Assembly: GCA_030949705.1 (NCBI GenBank)
Contig: JAUZSF010000022.1
Location: 179,142 to 243,141, forward strand
Origin: Robiginitomaculum sp.
Lineage (GTDB): Bacteria > Pseudomonadota > Alphaproteobacteria > Caulobacterales > Maricaulaceae
DNA length: 64,000 nt
Direction: 5' to 3'
Shown piece by piece: positions 48,490-56,831 of this stretch. Numbering within the stretch: position 1 is the stretch's first letter; each line of letters opens with the position of its first letter. The translations under genes and the position numbers were made by a program. Below the pieces are notes generated by a model that did not search any database, was not told the origin of the DNA, and was given only the letters and a program-made list of their open reading frames with translations.

Positions 48490-51021
48490 CTAATATTTCA
48501 AACGAACCGAAATCCCTGTGGTAACCGGCACCGGTGGTGTGTGCTGAACGGTTTGCCGAAAACTGAAAGGATTACCAAAGGCAAAGGTGTTCTCTTTTTC
48601 GTTAAGCGCATTGCGAACAAACAACGAGACTTGCCAATGCTCTGGCGCATCCAGTTCCAGCCGCAAATTCAACATGTGTGAGCGTTCCGCGTGGCGATTA
48701 TCGGCGCGCGTAAAGGTCAGGTTCGCCTGACCTGAATAGGCATAATCAAGGCCCACATGCCAGTCTTTCCCAGGCCAGGCAGGCCAAGTGTACTCCGCAG
48801 AAATACCGCCAGCCAGTTTGGGGATGCTGGGAAGTTGATTATTAGGGTTTGCACCAAGAAATGGGTTGGCAATCACCAGCTTTGCATCATTAAAGGCGAT
48901 ATTGGCACCAATACTTAAGCCATCAAATGGTTCGGCGTGCACTTCCATCTCCAGCCCGCGACTGCGCGCGTACCCGGCATTGAGAATAAAGGAAAACCCA
49001 TCGGGTAAAATCTGGTCAGATTGAATATCATTCCATTTGAAGGTGAAGGCAGCAACATCGATTTGAAGACGGCCATCGGATAAAGAAAATTTGCCACCGA
49101 CCTCATACATCTTAAGCTTGTCGGGCTCAAACGTTTGGTCTTTACCTTTTTGAACATCATTTTCTTCGGTTTCAAAAAACACACTGTCCGGGCTGTTCAG
49201 GTTGATCCCCCCAGGACGATAGCCCTGGCTGGCCTGTACATAATACAGTGTGTGGTTGTTGGGCTGATAACTGAGTACAGCCTTGGGCGTAAAACCTTGA
49301 TCACGGCTCTTACCGGCCCGTGGGATGGCCCCTTTACCCAAAGAGCCATCAACGGTTGCCTGGGTGCGCTCATCTGAATAGAACCAGCGAAGCCCCCCCG
49401 TCAGATTCACATTATGGGGCAAATGCCATGTGGTCTCCCCAAAAAGCGCCACCTCATTGGTTCTCTCACGGCGATTTTCCCGGAATGCCACATCGCCATC
49501 AGCTGGATTGGTACCCAATGAGGCGGCCAACCCCGGAATGGTCAATGAAGAGCGATAGGTTTCATGGCGCTGGGAAAGAAAGGTACCAATCAGCCAATCA
49601 AAACGACCGCCAGTGCGCGAGACCAGACGGGACTCATTTGTAACCATATTGATAACGCGTTTAACTGCAAATGGACTGGCCGTGATTGGCAATCCAGACA
49701 GACTGGGAACAGAACTGGAGGCATCAATCCGGTCATCAATGGTACGATGGACAATGGCCGTAGAAGACACAATATCACCCCAGTGATACGAGCCTTTCAC
49801 GTCAACAAATGGGTTGATGTAGTCATCCTCATGGGGCTCCTGAACCAGATTGGCCCGATTGTAAGGGCCCAGGGATTCCAGAAAATACTGCGTGTCGTCC
49901 GCGATCACATCCTGAAAATTCAACCCTGTGGTTACCGACCAGTTTTCATTTAAATAGGCCAACAGGCGCAACCGCGTCCCAAATACATCGGTCGAATTCA
50001 CATTCTTCAAATTCAGAGCAACATCGTCAATATACCCTGCGGTATGGTCGATATAGCCTGTGGCACGAAACGCCAACTTGTCGGCGATCAGAGGCAGATT
50101 GATGGTGGTGCTAAGATGCTTGTTGGTGCCCCCACTGTGAGTTTGTGAAATACTGGTGTGAAAAATCGCTGTATAATTCTCCATATCCGGCAAGTTGGTA
50201 ACCACCCGATACAGGCCACCCAAAGATCCAGCGCCGTAGAGCGTGCCCTGGGGGCCGCGCAACACCTCTACATGATCCACATCTTCCAGCTGAAGATAGG
50301 GGTCCGGCTCGTTATAGTTCAGGCGAATATTATCCAGATATGCCCCAATAGTGGCCTGTTGGCGTCCGGTAAAACTGCCGTCTGAAATGCCGCGTATAAA
50401 AATTTTGTTCCGGCTGGGCCCCAGGTTGGTAGAGGACATGCCCGCTGTATGTTGAGCCAGCGCATTGGTATCATTTATCTGCAAACGCTCCATTTCAATG
50501 GAACCTTTGACTGCCAGGCTAAGGGGCAGCCGTCGGGCGATGCTGGCTCTTTTGGTGGCGTGAACAATAATAAGGTCCTCATTGATCTTGGGGCCCTTGA
50601 TCGCAGAGCTTTGCGCAATGTTGGGCTCACCAGCATGGCGCATTGGCACTGGGGCAACAATAATGCGATAGGCCCCCGGCCCAGCCCGGCGAAATCCGTA
50701 GCCAGATCCTTCCAACACTGCCTTAAGAGCCTCTTCGCGACCAAACAGGCCCAGCACCGCCTTGCGCCTTACTTTTTCCAGATCCAGATCAGAAAAATCA
50801 ACAGAAATACGGGTCTGGCGTGCCAATTGGGTCAGCGCCCGGTCCAGCCGCATGGGAGGCAGATCAATAATAAAAGTTTTTTCGTCATCGGCATAGGCAG
50901 CCGGCACGGTCAAAAGCGCCATGATGCCGATCAAACCCGCGGCCAGCGCTTTTGTGCTGAATTTATGGATATTCCACCCGACCATGCTCATACCTTTACT
51001 CACGAAATATTTATTGGTCAT
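48490..51021 (-). CDS. TonB-dependent receptor with STN signalling domain
   Basis: 843-residue transducer-type receptor. After a signal peptide (cut near AYA-DDE) comes an STN/secretin-type domain (residues about 48-118: FIIDLPPMRLDRALTQLARQ), then a plug (VEVLRGPQGTLYGAGSLGGLYRVVTN) and a barrel ending in ...VPVTTGISVRLKY. The STN domain should signal to the FecR protein encoded immediately upstream; the stop of fecR and the start here overlap by one base (TAATG). The ligand is unknown: the family covers siderophores, haem and other compounds. Confidence 0.93.
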   Translation of the reverse strand: MTNKYFVSKGMSMVGWNIHKFSTKALAAGLIGIMALLTVPAAYADDEKTFIIDLPPMRLDRALTQLARQTRISVDFSDLDLEKVRRKAVLGLFGREEALKAVLEGSGYGFRRAGPGAYRIIVAPVPMRHAGEPNIAQSSAIKGPKINEDLIIVHATKRASIARRLPLSLAVKGSIEMERLQINDTNALAQHTAGMSSTNLGPSRNKIFIRGISDGSFTGRQQATIGAYLDNIRLNYNEPDPYLQLEDVDHVEVLRGPQGTLYGAGSLGGLYRVVTNLPDMENYTAIFHTSISQTHSGGTNKHLSTTINLPLIADKLAFRATGYIDHTAGYIDDVALNLKNVNSTDVFGTRLRLLAYLNENWSVTTGLNFQDVIADDTQYFLESLGPYNRANLVQEPHEDDYINPFVDVKGSYHWGDIVSSTAIVHRTIDDRIDASSSVPSLSGLPITASPFAVKRVINMVTNESRLVSRTGGRFDWLIGTFLSQRHETYRSSLTIPGLAASLGTNPADGDVAFRENRRERTNEVALFGETTWHLPHNVNLTGGLRWFYSDERTQATVDGSLGKGAIPRAGKSRDQGFTPKAVLSYQPNNHTLYYVQASQGYRPGGINLNSPDSVFFETEENDVQKGKDQTFEPDKLKMYEVGGKFSLSDGRLQIDVAAFTFKWNDIQSDQILPDGFSFILNAGYARSRGLEMEVHAEPFDGLSIGANIAFNDAKLVIANPFLGANPNNQLPSIPKLAGGISAEYTWPAWPGKDWHVGLDYAYSGQANLTFTRADNRHAERSHMLNLRLELDAPEHWQVSLFVRNALNEKENTFAFGNPFSFRQTVQHTPPVPVTTGISVRLKY

Positions 51022-52055
51022 TACGATTCATTATTATGAAGCAAAAGAACACTGGAGGACGTTTCTTTTGTCTTTAACGAAAAGAATGCCGTTAAATCGC
51101 GTAAGGCTCTTTTCTGGTCATGGATTTGCAGTACGCCTGAAAAGCGTAAGTTTCCAAGATCGGCGTCCGCCAGGATCACCGGTCTGTCAAAATACCGGTT
51201 CAACTCGGCGGTTACGGTGGCCAGGTTGTCATTTTCAAACACCAATTGGCCTTGTTTCCATGCCGTAAGCTGTTCCACATCAAAGGTATGGGTCTCAAGA
51301 TCATGGCCAATTCTGTATACTGCCTGATCACCTGCCGTCAGACGGACAGGTTTAGGCATTACGGATCGTGGTTCGCCATTGGCCATAACCAGGCCGATAT
51401 CCACAATCCCTTCAGTGACCGACACCTGGGTACGGCCCAGATCATTGCGTATATCAAACCGGGTACCAACGTCCGTCACTTTCAGATCATTGACGGCTAC
51501 CGTAAAGGGGCGGGACTGGTCATGATGAACAGTAAAAAAGGCTTCTCCCTTTTTCATGTTCACTTGGCGAATATTCTTGCCATAGTGAATGCTGATGTCC
51601 GTATTGGTATTCAACATAACGGTGGTGCCATCGGCCAGCGTTATGGTGCGCTGTTCTCCTATGCCTGTGCTATAGGAGGCACTTTGGCTGCTTAGAAAAA
51701 CCGGCGCGGCCAAAACCAATAAAGTGGCCGCAATCGCAGTTCCAAACCCGCCGCCAAAGACTATGGGGCGCGCACGCACCGCAGAAGGCAAACGATGAAA
51801 AGGGAAAGCAATTATGTTTTTGGTGGACGTTTTTTTTCCGTCACTCAAACAGGCTGGTTCAGCCAACTCGCCTGCCACATCCCATATTCTGACCACCGCA
51901 TCATAAGCTGCATTATAAGCCGGGTCGGTTTCCAGCCAGCGCGTAAAGGCCATCCAGTCATCGCTGGTAGCTGCACCGCCCTGTAGCCGCACGTGCCACT
52001 GCACGGCTTCTTCTTCGAGCTTGCCAGGGTCATATGTATGTACGTGCGTTTTCAT
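51021..52055 (-). CDS. FecR-family anti-sigma/signal transducer
   Basis: 344 residues. The N-terminal DUF4880-type cytoplasmic part (EEEAVQWHVRLQGGAATSDDWMAFTRWLETDPAYNAAYD) should bind an ECF sigma factor. One transmembrane helix follows (about residues 105-125, FGTAIAATLLVLAAPVFL), then the periplasmic FecR domain (GEQRTITLADGTTVMLNTNTDISI). It normally receives the signal from the STN domain of the receptor encoded downstream. No ECF sigma gene accompanies the pair in this window, which is unusual. Confidence 0.92.
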   Translation of the reverse strand: MKTHVHTYDPGKLEEEAVQWHVRLQGGAATSDDWMAFTRWLETDPAYNAAYDAVVRIWDVAGELAEPACLSDGKKTSTKNIIAFPFHRLPSAVRARPIVFGGGFGTAIAATLLVLAAPVFLSSQSASYSTGIGEQRTITLADGTTVMLNTNTDISIHYGKNIRQVNMKKGEAFFTVHHDQSRPFTVAVNDLKVTDVGTRFDIRNDLGRTQVSVTEGIVDIGLVMANGEPRSVMPKPVRLTAGDQAVYRIGHDLETHTFDVEQLTAWKQGQLVFENDNLATVTAELNRYFDRPVILADADLGNLRFSGVLQIHDQKRALRDLTAFFSLKTKETSSSVLLLHNNES

Positions 52056-52282
52056 TGCTTATATTTCTTGTTTTATAACCGAGTGACGCCACCGATTACG
52101 CTGACCCTCCAGTTTTTCTTTAAAAATTCCTGTCCCCTTTTGGCCCACCACTTTGCCAAACAAAGGCCCCATAAGGATTATTATAGGGTAGCAAAATACC
52201 AACTCTGTCCTGTCTTGCTAATGCTCTGATCATGCATCTTTTTTTCTCTATATATAGAGACATAAAGTCGCCCCAATAAAAA

Positions 52283-52308
52283 ATGCAATATTTTCAAATA
52301 AATTGCAT
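52283..52308. promoter_or_regulatory. inverted repeat upstream of the hemolysin-family operon
   Basis: ATGCAAT (52283-52289) and ATTGCAT (52302-52308) with a 12-base AT-rich spacer, 87 bases before the GTG start. It could be a regulator site or leader hairpin. The remaining part of the 340-base divergent region 52056-52395 is AT-rich and must hold promoters for both directions, but no convincing -35/-10 pair stands out. Confidence 0.35.
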
Positions 52309-52395
52309 CTCCACTGGAGGGTGAAGCCCCCTCATGACGTCTTCCCGGTATGAGCAGCACATCAGCTGCCAAACCATAAAAACCGAGGAAAGATC

Positions 52396-53139
52396 GTGAG
52401 TGTTTTAGAGTTACAGATTAGCAATGATGGCAAAGACCGCGGCCAGGTTCTGATCAACCGTGATACCGTTGGCAGCTATGCTCGGGTTACCCCGGCGGTG
52501 ATCTCGCTGACCAAACACTTCATGCCGGAACGTCGCCGCGTTGAAGCTTTTATCGAAAAAATCTATGCGGAAAAATACGGCGCCAAACTGGAGACTCACT
52601 ACCCTTATCTGATGAGTGCTCGCGATGCCTCTGGCAAGATTTTGGCGGCCATTGGTTTTCGCCTGGCCAAAGACGAACCTCTGTTTCTGGAACATTATCT
52701 GGATAATACAATCGAACATGACATCAGCAACAGCCTGTGTCGCAAAGTAGAGCGTGCAGAAATCGCCGAGCTGGGCAGCCTGGCTTCTGAAGGTCACGGC
52801 GCCACTTTCTTCTTGTTCATGGTGTTGGCGGATTACCTGAAATCACAAGGTTTGAACTATGCCACCATCACCGGCACCCGGGTTCTGAAGCGCTTTTTCG
52901 GACATCTTGGTCTTGACCCCCGTCAACTGGCCAAAGCAGACAAAATGCGCCTTCCTGATCAGGGCGAACATTGGGGCAGCTATTATGACACCGACCCGCA
53001 AGTTCTGTTTGGTGATATTGCCGCCGGGTGTCGTCTGCTTCCTGTGAACTATAAGGGCAGTGCAGGTATTGCCAATGATGTGGAGCCACAACCCCTCTAT
53101 TCTCGCCTGCATCGGCCGCTGAACGGAGCCGTAAAATGA
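52396..53139 (+). CDS. thermostable-hemolysin-family (acyltransferase-like) protein
   Basis: 247 residues matching the 'thermostable hemolysin' Pfam family named after a Vibrio protein. The fold is related to GNAT/acyl-homoserine-lactone-synthase enzymes rather than to pore-forming toxins. Recognisable parts are VTPAVISLTKHFMPERRRVEAFIEKIYAEKYGA, YLMSARDASGKILAAIGFRLA, CRKVERAEIAELGSLASEGHGATFFLFMVLADYL and TITGTRVLKRFFGHLGLD. There is no signal peptide. It starts at GTG with GAGGAAAG upstream and overlaps the next gene by 4 bases (ATGA). Placed with an acid ligase, diiron oxidase and SDR, an acyl-transfer role in a small-molecule pathway is more likely than haemolysis. Confidence 0.85.
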   Translation: MSVLELQISNDGKDRGQVLINRDTVGSYARVTPAVISLTKHFMPERRRVEAFIEKIYAEKYGAKLETHYPYLMSARDASGKILAAIGFRLAKDEPLFLEHYLDNTIEHDISNSLCRKVERAEIAELGSLASEGHGATFFLFMVLADYLKSQGLNYATITGTRVLKRFFGHLGLDPRQLAKADKMRLPDQGEHWGSYYDTDPQVLFGDIAAGCRLLPVNYKGSAGIANDVEPQPLYSRLHRPLNGAVK

Positions 53140-55292
53140 GCGCCGTTATAGACGCCATCCGGGGTCATGCACGCGTCAAACCTGATGCCCTGGCTCTGCA
53201 AGGTGCCGGTTGGGAGTGCACCTATAAAGATTTGGCACTGGCCATCGACAGAACCGCAGACTGGCTGCAAAAGCATTGTCTGACCCACCGCCCCGTTGCT
53301 GTAGACGTATCCAACGGGCCTGCCTGGATCATTTTGGACCTGGCATTGGAGCAGGCATGTCTGGCCAGTGTGCCGCTGCCACCATTTTTCACGCCATTGC
53401 AACGGCAACATGCCCTTGCCGATTGCGGCGCAAGATGGCTGATCAGCGACACGGAAGAGGTAGATATTACCACCGATGGAGCGAAGGTTAAAACCTTTAA
53501 CATTGGTCCCTTTTCCCTGCGGGCCCATTCCCTGGATTTACCAAAAGCCAACATCCCCGATGGAACGGCAAAAATCACCTACACTTCTGGCTCTACAGGC
53601 AATCCAAAAGGGGTTTGCCTGTCGCAGGAAGGCATGGAAGCGGTATCACGGTCCCTGGTTGAGGTGATTGGCAGTGATTATGCCGGCACGCATTTCTCGG
53701 TGCTGCCCCTACCAGTATTGCTGGAAAACGTTGCCGGCCTCTACACCACTTTACTGGCGGGCGGGTGTTGTCGCATTGAACCTTCCAAGGCCATCGGCTT
53801 TGAGCACACCTTTATGCCCGATTTTTCTCTTTTGGCACGCAGTCTGCGCGAAGCCAAAGCCAGCAGCATTATCCTGGTGCCGGAAATTTTGGGTGGGCTG
53901 CTCTCCACGCTGGAGGCCGAAGATGGCCGCCTGGACGATATGCGCCTGATCGCCGTGGGCGGTGCGCGTGTTGCCCCGGATCTATTAAAACGGGCCAAAG
54001 CTCGTGGCTTGCCAGTTTTTCAAGGCTATGGCCTGAGCGAAGTGGCCTCTGTGGTGGCCCTGAATACGCCCAATGATATTGACCCGGAAACTACCGGTCG
54101 GGTGTTGCCCCATGTCAAACTCAGCATTGATGACGATGGCGAGATCATCATTCATAACCCTGCTTTGCTGGGATATACCGGCACCCATACCTTCACCACC
54201 CCTCTACGTACTGGAGATCTGGGCGCCATTGATGACAATGGTCGCCTGCGCATTACCGGGCGCAAAGCCAACCTCATCATTTCGGGTTTTGGCCGCAATA
54301 TCGCCCCGGAGTGGGTCGAAAGTGAATTGCTGGCCGAGCCACAAATTGGCCAGGCCGTCGTTTATGGCGAGGCCAAGCCCGCCCTTGGCGCCCTGATTGT
54401 TCCCGGTGGTTTTGATGTAGACGATCCGGCCCTGGCCGCTGCCATAGCCCGCGCCAATGATCGCCTGCCTGATTACGCCCGTATTAAACACTGGGTCAAA
54501 ACCATGCCTTTCTTGCCGTCAAATGGATTGGCAACCGGTAATGGACGCCCCAAACGCAAACAAATCCTCAAGGAGTATAAAAAAATGACGGAAGCCAGTT
54601 ACAAGACCGAGGGCCAGAGCCGTTCTTTCTTCGAACGTCTGGTTCAGGAAACCGCCGCTGAGCAGCAATACCTTAGCAATATCCCGCAAATCATGGATGC
54701 CATGAAAGGCGATATTTCGCTGGAAACCTATATTGCTTATCTCACCGAGGCCTATCACCACGTCAAACATACGGTGCCTTTGATGGAATGTGCCAAAGCC
54801 CATATGCCAAAGGAAAAATCCAATATGATTGCTGCCCTTGAAGAATATATCGAGGAAGAAACCGGACACGAAGAATGGATCCTTAATGATATTGCCAATG
54901 CCGGCGGAGATGCCGAAGCCGTGCGCAATGGCAAGCCCCGCTTTGCCACAGAAATGATGGTTTCTTACGCTTATGATACCATCACCCGCATTAACCCGGT
55001 TGCCTTTTTTGGCATGGTACTGGTTCTGGAAGGTACCAGCACACAATTGGCCACCAATGGCGCCAAAGCGGTTCAGGAAAAACTGGGACTGGATGACAAT
55101 TGTTTTTCCTACCTCACTTCTCATGGTGCCCTTGATCTGGAACACATGAAGTTTTTTGCCGATCTGATGGGGCAAATCGATGACCCTAAAGATCAGGAAG
55201 ACATCCTGCACATGGCCAAACGTATGTTTGTCTTATTCGGCAACATGTTTGGCGGCATTCCCCACAAAGAGGAGATTAAAAATGCGGCTTAA
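53136..55292 (+). CDS. AMP-forming acid ligase + HO-like diiron oxidase (fused as sequenced)
   Basis: 718 residues in one frame. Residues 1-483 are an ANL-superfamily adenylate-forming ligase: ITYTSGSTGNPKGVCLS (P-loop), QGYGLSEVASVVAL, RTGDLGAIDDNGRLRITGRKANLI. The usual C-terminal Lys region reads NGLATGNGRPKRK. Residues 484-718 are a heme-oxygenase-like diiron oxidase (HDO; TenA/CADD/UndA fold). Counting from Met484, the metal pattern is E55, H62 (EAYHHVKH), E149 (VLEGTS), H180, D184, H187 (HGALDLEH), the E-x6-H ... E ... HxxxDxxH array of HDOs. An AAGGAG lies 9 bases before codon 484. One A fewer in the A7 run would end the ligase with TGA overlapping that ATG, so these may really be two genes. 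Confidence 0.85.
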   Translation: MSAVIDAIRGHARVKPDALALQGAGWECTYKDLALAIDRTADWLQKHCLTHRPVAVDVSNGPAWIILDLALEQACLASVPLPPFFTPLQRQHALADCGARWLISDTEEVDITTDGAKVKTFNIGPFSLRAHSLDLPKANIPDGTAKITYTSGSTGNPKGVCLSQEGMEAVSRSLVEVIGSDYAGTHFSVLPLPVLLENVAGLYTTLLAGGCCRIEPSKAIGFEHTFMPDFSLLARSLREAKASSIILVPEILGGLLSTLEAEDGRLDDMRLIAVGGARVAPDLLKRAKARGLPVFQGYGLSEVASVVALNTPNDIDPETTGRVLPHVKLSIDDDGEIIIHNPALLGYTGTHTFTTPLRTGDLGAIDDNGRLRITGRKANLIISGFGRNIAPEWVESELLAEPQIGQAVVYGEAKPALGALIVPGGFDVDDPALAAAIARANDRLPDYARIKHWVKTMPFLPSNGLATGNGRPKRKQILKEYKKMTEASYKTEGQSRSFFERLVQETAAEQQYLSNIPQIMDAMKGDISLETYIAYLTEAYHHVKHTVPLMECAKAHMPKEKSNMIAALEEYIEEETGHEEWILNDIANAGGDAEAVRNGKPRFATEMMVSYAYDTITRINPVAFFGMVLVLEGTSTQLATNGAKAVQEKLGLDDNCFSYLTSHGALDLEHMKFFADLMGQIDDPKDQEDILHMAKRMFVLFGNMFGGIPHKEEIKNAA
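54570..54575 (+). promoter_or_regulatory. ribosome binding site before the diiron-oxidase domain
   Basis: AAGGAG, 9 bases upstream of the in-frame ATG at 54585. Such a site inside a coding region suggests that the oxidase part is, or recently was, a separate gene. Confidence 0.6.
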
Positions 55293-56049
55293 AGGAAAAC
55301 ATGTCGTGATCACTGGCGGTGCCGGTGGTCTGGGCAGTCGTATCAGCGCCTTGATGCAGAAAAAAGGCGCTCGCCTGACCATCGTGGATCGTGCCAAGGA
55401 ACTGCCCTTTGAGGCGAATCTGGTAACTGGAGACCTTTCGACACAGGAAGGCATCACCGCCATTGGTGAACAATTGGCCGCCCTGGAGCCGGACATTCTG
55501 GTCAATTTGGCGGGTATCCAGTATTTTGGCCCGCTGGAAAAACAACCGACAGACTCTATCCAGCTCACCTATATGATCAATTTGGTGGCGCCGGTGATGT
55601 TAAGTCAGGCGGTATTGCCAGCCATGCGCAAGCGCGGCAAAGGCCAGATCGTCAATATCGGCTCTATTTTCGGGTCTATTAACTTTGCCCATTTTGCCAC
55701 GTACTCGTCGGCCAAAGCCGGTTTGAAAGGGTTTAGCGAAGCCATCAGACGCGAGCTGCAAAGCACCGGCATTGGCGTAACCTATATTGCCCCACGAGCC
55801 GTAAAAACGCCGCTGAACAACAACACCGTCATGCGCTTTGCCGAACTGACCCGCATGGCCATGGATGACCCGGATTATGTGGCAAACCGTATCGTTAAAT
55901 CGATCATCGCCGGTAAGAAAGACGTCTATATTGGCTTCCCGGAAAGCTTTTTTGTGCGCCTCAACGCGGTATTACCCCGCCTGGTTGATGGCTCATTGGT
56001 GGCGAATGACAAGATTGCTCGCAACCTGTTTCAAATCCAACAATCCTGA
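55282..56049 (+). CDS. short-chain dehydrogenase/reductase
   Basis: 255 residues. NAD(P)-binding TGxxxGxG as ITGGAGGLGSRI, NLAG motif (LVNLAGIQYFG), catalytic Ser in NIGSIFGSIN and YxxxK in YSSAKAGLKGF. A typical cytoplasmic SDR. The ATG at 55282 follows AGAGGAGATTAAAA and overlaps the stop of the ligase/oxidase gene by 11 bases, so the genes are coupled. It probably reduces or oxidises the product made by the upstream enzymes. Confidence 0.93.
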   Translation: MRLKGKHVVITGGAGGLGSRISALMQKKGARLTIVDRAKELPFEANLVTGDLSTQEGITAIGEQLAALEPDILVNLAGIQYFGPLEKQPTDSIQLTYMINLVAPVMLSQAVLPAMRKRGKGQIVNIGSIFGSINFAHFATYSSAKAGLKGFSEAIRRELQSTGIGVTYIAPRAVKTPLNNNTVMRFAELTRMAMDDPDYVANRIVKSIIAGKKDVYIGFPESFFVRLNAVLPRLVDGSLVANDKIARNLFQIQQS

Positions 56050-56060
56050 TTGGGAGACTT

Positions 56061-56712
56061 ATGATGAAAATGCTCACTCTTGCCATTTTTGGCGCCCTTA
56101 TGATGGTGCAACCGGTCTACGCCGATGCCGTTGACGATGGCGTTGCCCACCTTCAACAACAATGGGCGGTGATCAATTACAAAACCCCCGACCCCAAAGT
56201 GCAACTTGAAAAAATGGCGGCTTTGGCTGACGAAGCTGATCAGCTCACCGCGGCCAATCCTAACCGTGCGGAACCGCTTGTCTGGTCGGCGATTATCAAA
56301 AGCACCGAAGCCGGCATGAAAGGCGGCATGGGCGCTTTGGGGCTGGCCAAACAGGCCCGCCGCGAACTGGAACAAGCCATCAAAATAGATGGTAAAGCGC
56401 TGGATGGTTCTGCCTATACCAGTCTTGGTTCCCTGTATTACCAGGTTCCCGGTGGCCCGATTGGTTTTGGCAGCAAGAAAAAAAGCCCGGGCCAACCTGA
56501 AACAGGCCCTGGCCATTAATCCGGACGGCATTGATGCCAACTATTTTTACGGTGATTTCCTGTTGCGCCGTAAAAAATATGATGAGGCAATTGCCGCCTT
56601 CGAACATGCACTGGATGCCCCGGCGCGCCCCAACCGGCCTATTGCTGATGAAGGCCGTCGCAAGGAAATCGAGGCAAAACTGGCCGAAGCAAAAGCAAAA
56701 ATTGCTGGCTAG
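56061..56712 (+). pseudogene. exported TPR protein, one frameshift
   Basis: About 216 residues when joined. Signal peptide (cut near VYA-DAV), then helical TPR-like repeats: residues 24-130 in the first frame (56061-56519), and after the break GSKKKARANLKQALAINPDG ... DANYFYGDFLLRRKKYDEAIAAFEHAL in the second (to 56712). The break lies in the A7 run 56478-56484; six A's restore the frame. Last gene of the hemolysin-family operon (11-base gap from the SDR). It would act as a periplasmic scaffold; partner unknown. GGGAG lies before the start. Confidence 0.85.
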
Positions 56713-56739
56713 CCAGACTGTACACAATACACATGCACA

Positions 56740-56763
56740 CCCGCCCGGCTAAACCCGGGCGGG
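56740..56763 (+). terminator. GC-rich hairpin after the TPR gene
   Basis: CCCGCCCGG / CCGGGCGGG, nine-base perfect stem with a six-base loop, 28 bases after the stop. It lacks a U-tract, so it may only pause or stabilise the transcript. It separates the operon from the protease-like gene. Confidence 0.5.
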
Positions 56764-56831
56764 CTGTGATGTAGGGTTTAGATCCTAGTTGCCTGCAGGA
56801 ATTGGGCAAGATTGAAGAGGGCACAATTGCA

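Noticed and set aside
52396..53139. Calling the product a secreted haemolytic toxin
   Set aside because: No signal peptide and the fold and operon point to a biosynthetic acyltransferase-like enzyme.
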